Shown in pieces: positions 62,015 through 64,000 of a DNA stretch of 64,000 nt (within the stretch, counting starts at the first letter, position 1; every line of letters begins with the position of its first letter). Origin of the DNA: Streptomyces vinaceus (GTDB taxonomy: Bacteria > Actinomycetota > Actinomycetes > Streptomycetales > Streptomycetaceae); contig NZ_CP023692.1 in the NCBI RefSeq assembly GCF_008704935.1, positions 3,700,001-3,764,000 of the forward strand, written 5' to 3'. A program made the position numbers and the translations under genes. The notes below the pieces were generated by a model that was given only the letters and a program-made list of their open reading frames with translations, made no database searches and was not told where the DNA came from.

Positions 62015-62200
62015 CAGGTGGTTCCTTAAGCGTTGTGGCCGTCTGTGCCGGGTTCCCCGCACATCACCGGGGGCACCCAGGCTCCGAGCCTACGCCGGGC
62101 GGTGCCGCCGGGCGCCACGGGCGCTCCAGGACGGCGGTACGGGGCCCGTACGAGGGGGTGTACGGGCCGGCGGCGCGGGAGCCCGTACGGGGGCGAACGG

Positions 62201-62240
62201 CGTCGGGCCCGGCCCCGCGCCTGCGAGACCGGGCCCGACG
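62201..62240 (-). terminator. Terminator after dnaN
   Basis: CGTCGGGCCCGG (62201-62212) pairs with CCGGGCCCGACG (62229-62240), a perfect 12-bp stem 11 bases beyond the dnaN stop. Upstream of gnd in the same gap, at 62137-62187, GTACGGG and CCCGTAC are repeated in inverted pairs. Confidence 0.7.
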
Positions 62241-62250
62241 TACGCGTGCG

Positions 62251-63381
62251 TCAGCCGGACAGGCGCACCGGCATGATCAGGTACTTGTACGCCTCGTCCG
62301 CCTCGGCGTCGACGGCCGGACGGCCGCTCAGCAGCGCGGGCTTGGTGGACGTGGTGAAGCTCAGCTGCGCGGCGGGCGAATCGATCGCGCTCAGACCGTC
62401 CAGCAGGAAGGTGGGGTTGAAGGCGATCGAGATGTCGTCGCCCTCCAGCTTCGCGTCCACACGTTCCACAGCCTGTGCGTCGTCGGAGGAGCCGGCCTCC
62501 AGGATCAGCACGCCCTGCTCGAAGCTGAGGCGGACCGGGGTGTTGCGCTCGGCGACCAGGGCCACGCGCTTGACGGCCTCGACGAAGGGGGCGGTCTCGA
62601 TGACCGCGACGGAGTTGAACTCCGTCGGGAACAGCGTGCGGTACTTCGGCAGGTCGCCTTCGAGCAGGCGGGTGGTGGTGCGGCGGCCGGCGCCCTCGAA
62701 GCCGATGAGGCCCTCGCCGGCGCCGGAGCCGGACAGCGCCAGGGTGACCGTGTCACCGCTGGTCAGGGACTTCGCGGTGTCCAGGAGCGTCTTCGCGGGC
62801 ACCAGGGCCACGGCGGAGGCGTCCGGGTTCTCCGGCTTCCACAGGAACTCGCGGACCGCGAAGCGGTAGCGGTCGGTGGAGGCCAGGGTGACGCGGTCGC
62901 CCTCGATCTCGATGCGGACACCGGTCAGCACGGGCAGCGTGTCGTCGCGGCCGGCGGCGATGGCGACCTGGGCGGCGGCGGAGGCGAAGACCTCGCCGGG
63001 CACGGTGCCGGTCGCGGTGGGCATCGTCGGCAGGGCCGGGTACTCCTCCACAGGCAGGGTGTGGAGTGTGAATCGCGAGGAGCCGCAGACCACGGTCGCC
63101 CGTACACCGTCTGTGGAAATCTCCACGGGGCGGTTGGGGAGCGCGCGGCAGATGTCGGCGAGGAGCCGGCCGGAGACGAGGACGGTCCCGTCCTCCTCGA
63201 CGTCCGCCTCGACGGAGACGCGGGCGGAGACCTCGTAGTCGAAGCCGGAGAGGGACAGCGTGCCCTCCTCGGCCTTCAGCAGCAGGCCCGCGAGAACGGG
63301 CACCGGCGGCCGGGCCGGGAGGCTGCGGGCAGCCCAGGCCACCGCCTCCGCGAGTACGTCGCGCTCCACCCGGATCTTCAC
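62251..63381 (-). CDS. dnaN: DNA polymerase III beta subunit (sliding clamp), 376 aa
   Basis: Three clamp domains are visible. Domain I is from KIRVERDVLAEAVAWAARSL, domain II contains LPVLTGVRIEIEGDRVTLAS, and domain III has FNPTFLLDGLSAIDS and ends YKYLIMPVRLSG. The clamp tethers polymerase and repair enzymes to DNA. GTG at 63381. It lies directly beside oriC with dnaA beyond the window, the universal actinobacterial order. A second protein with domains II and III only is encoded at 18133. Confidence 0.97.
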   Translation of the reverse strand: MKIRVERDVLAEAVAWAARSLPARPPVPVLAGLLLKAEEGTLSLSGFDYEVSARVSVEADVEEDGTVLVSGRLLADICRALPNRPVEISTDGVRATVVCGSSRFTLHTLPVEEYPALPTMPTATGTVPGEVFASAAAQVAIAAGRDDTLPVLTGVRIEIEGDRVTLASTDRYRFAVREFLWKPENPDASAVALVPAKTLLDTAKSLTSGDTVTLALSGSGAGEGLIGFEGAGRRTTTRLLEGDLPKYRTLFPTEFNSVAVIETAPFVEAVKRVALVAERNTPVRLSFEQGVLILEAGSSDDAQAVERVDAKLEGDDISIAFNPTFLLDGLSAIDSPAAQLSFTTSTKPALLSGRPAVDAEADEAYKYLIMPVRLSG

Positions 63382-63560
63382 CGGAACCGCCTCCTGCTGT
63401 TGCTCGCTCGTCTGCCGGCCTTCGTTCTCGGCCCGATGCCTCGATGCCCTCGATGGCTCGGAGCCTCGGTGCCGGGGACCAGTCTGACGTACGGCGCCGA
63501 CAGTCGGTGCTGCCGGAGGTCAAGTCGGGAGCGAGGTGTCGGGGAGGCGTCCCCACCGAG

Positions 63561-64000
63561 TTGTGCACAGGACCCGCTTGAAAACCGAAACCGGGCTAAC
63601 TCTCTATGGGGGTAGTAGTAGGGCCTGTGGAAACGGTGGATAAGCCCGTTGTCCCAGGTCAGCCCGCGTTTTTTATCCACCGACCCTGTGGGTGACACCG
63701 GTGGACAACACCGTGTGTCTGTGGAGAACAAAAACTTCTGCACAGGCCATCCCCAGGTGACCCCGACTACTCCACAGGTGTGTCCCCAGGTTTCCCCCAG
63801 TACTCCACAGCCCAAACGTCGACTTCCGTGTGACGGCTTTCACTCAGGGCGGTGACGGGAGGCGGAATGTTGCCGAACAGTGGACAGCGGTGTGGGTAAC
63901 TCATCGGAACCTGTGCACAGAGTGCGGGAACCTGTGGGTCGGCGGTGGACAGAGGAGTGGACGAGCCTGTGGACGAAAGCTCTGTCCACAGGCTGTGGAT
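63561..64000. other. oriC: Chromosomal replication origin oriC (partial)
   Basis: This 440-base stretch up to the window edge holds at least fourteen DnaA boxes in both orientations. Examples are TTGTGCACA 63561, TTATCCACC 63673, TTGTCCACC (minus) 63700, TTCTCCACA (minus) 63720, TACTCCACA 63768 and 63801, TTACCCACA (minus) 63891, TCGTCCACA (minus) 63968 and CTGTCCACA 63982. An incomplete box ends the window. Non-coding DNA packed with degenerate boxes next to dnaN is the hallmark of Streptomyces oriC. dnaA is expected beyond 64000. Confidence 0.95.

Overview
The window is high-GC actinobacterial DNA that reads as the oriC-proximal core of a Streptomyces chromosome. The right-hand end has dnaN, gnd, recF, dciA, gyrB, gyrA, a DUF3566 gene, tRNA-Ile and tRNA-Ala, and it ends inside a field of DnaA boxes that must be oriC; dnaA itself would lie just beyond base 64000. 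From about 33.2 kb to the end the gene order follows the block known from Mycobacterium tuberculosis Rv0001-Rv0020c (fhaA, fhaB, pstP, rodA, pbpA, pknB, pabA, DUF881, crgA, rhomboid, cyclophilin, gyrase, recF, dnaN). Streptomyces-type additions are class E sortases, a DLW-39 peptide, a DUF5324 protein, and a gnd gene between dnaN and recF. I see no insertion sequence, prophage, CRISPR array or rRNA operon.

Layout. 0-7.9 kb: FtsX-type ABC permease, proteasome activator Bpa, molybdenum-cofactor genes (MobA-DUF6457 fusion and MoeA), a TrkA-gated K+ channel and a quinone oxidoreductase. 7.9-12.2 kb: branched-chain 2-oxoacid dehydrogenase operon (E1alpha, E1beta, E2) divergent from an Lrp/AsnC regulator. 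12.2-14 kb: a secreted PKD protein with three repeats. 14-27.3 kb: phenylacetate catabolism (TetR regulator, PaaH, PaaN, PaaABCDE and an acyl-CoA dehydrogenase), interrupted by a MerR/sliding-clamp fusion, a TrmH-type methyltransferase and an HTTM/DUF5819 membrane pair. 27.3-32.5 kb: rhodanese, J-domain protein, DUF2252 protein and a two-component system whose kinase carries an unusual C-terminal membrane anchor and outer domain. 32.8-41.4 kb: tRNA-Leu and the growth/division signalling operon fhaA-fhaB-pstP-rodA-pbpA-pknB. 41.4-48.9 kb: three class E sortases around pabA, DUF881, CrgA, rhomboid protease, cyclophilin, DUF5324 and LysM proteins. 49-54.3 kb: acetyltransferase, tRNA-Ala, an XRE regulator with a second Ser/Thr kinase, a secreted membrane-anchored protein, DLW-39, tRNA-Ile and DUF3566. 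54.3-64 kb: gyrase, DciA, RecF, Gnd, DnaN and part of oriC.

How it fits together. Replication initiation and supercoiling genes sit next to the origin. Chromosome-organising sites are spread over the window: two clear parS sites (5.76 and 28.5 kb), a third parS-like site (0.77 kb), and DnaA-box groups outside oriC at 45.85 kb and 61.1 kb. PknB, PstP and the FHA proteins probably coordinate the RodA/PbpA peptidoglycan machinery; sortases and CrgA act on the cell surface and at division. The metabolic segment funnels aromatic and branched-chain carbon into CoA esters. Two matching PaaR-type operators control the phenylacetate genes, and a degenerate third lies in the bkd promoter region.

Most worth a second look: the MerR regulator fused to DnaN domains II and III, with a strong internal ribosome-binding site that could release the clamp part alone; the histidine kinase with a C-terminal extracytoplasmic domain; the DnaA-box groups outside oriC; and the possible PaaR link to branched-chain oxoacid metabolism.
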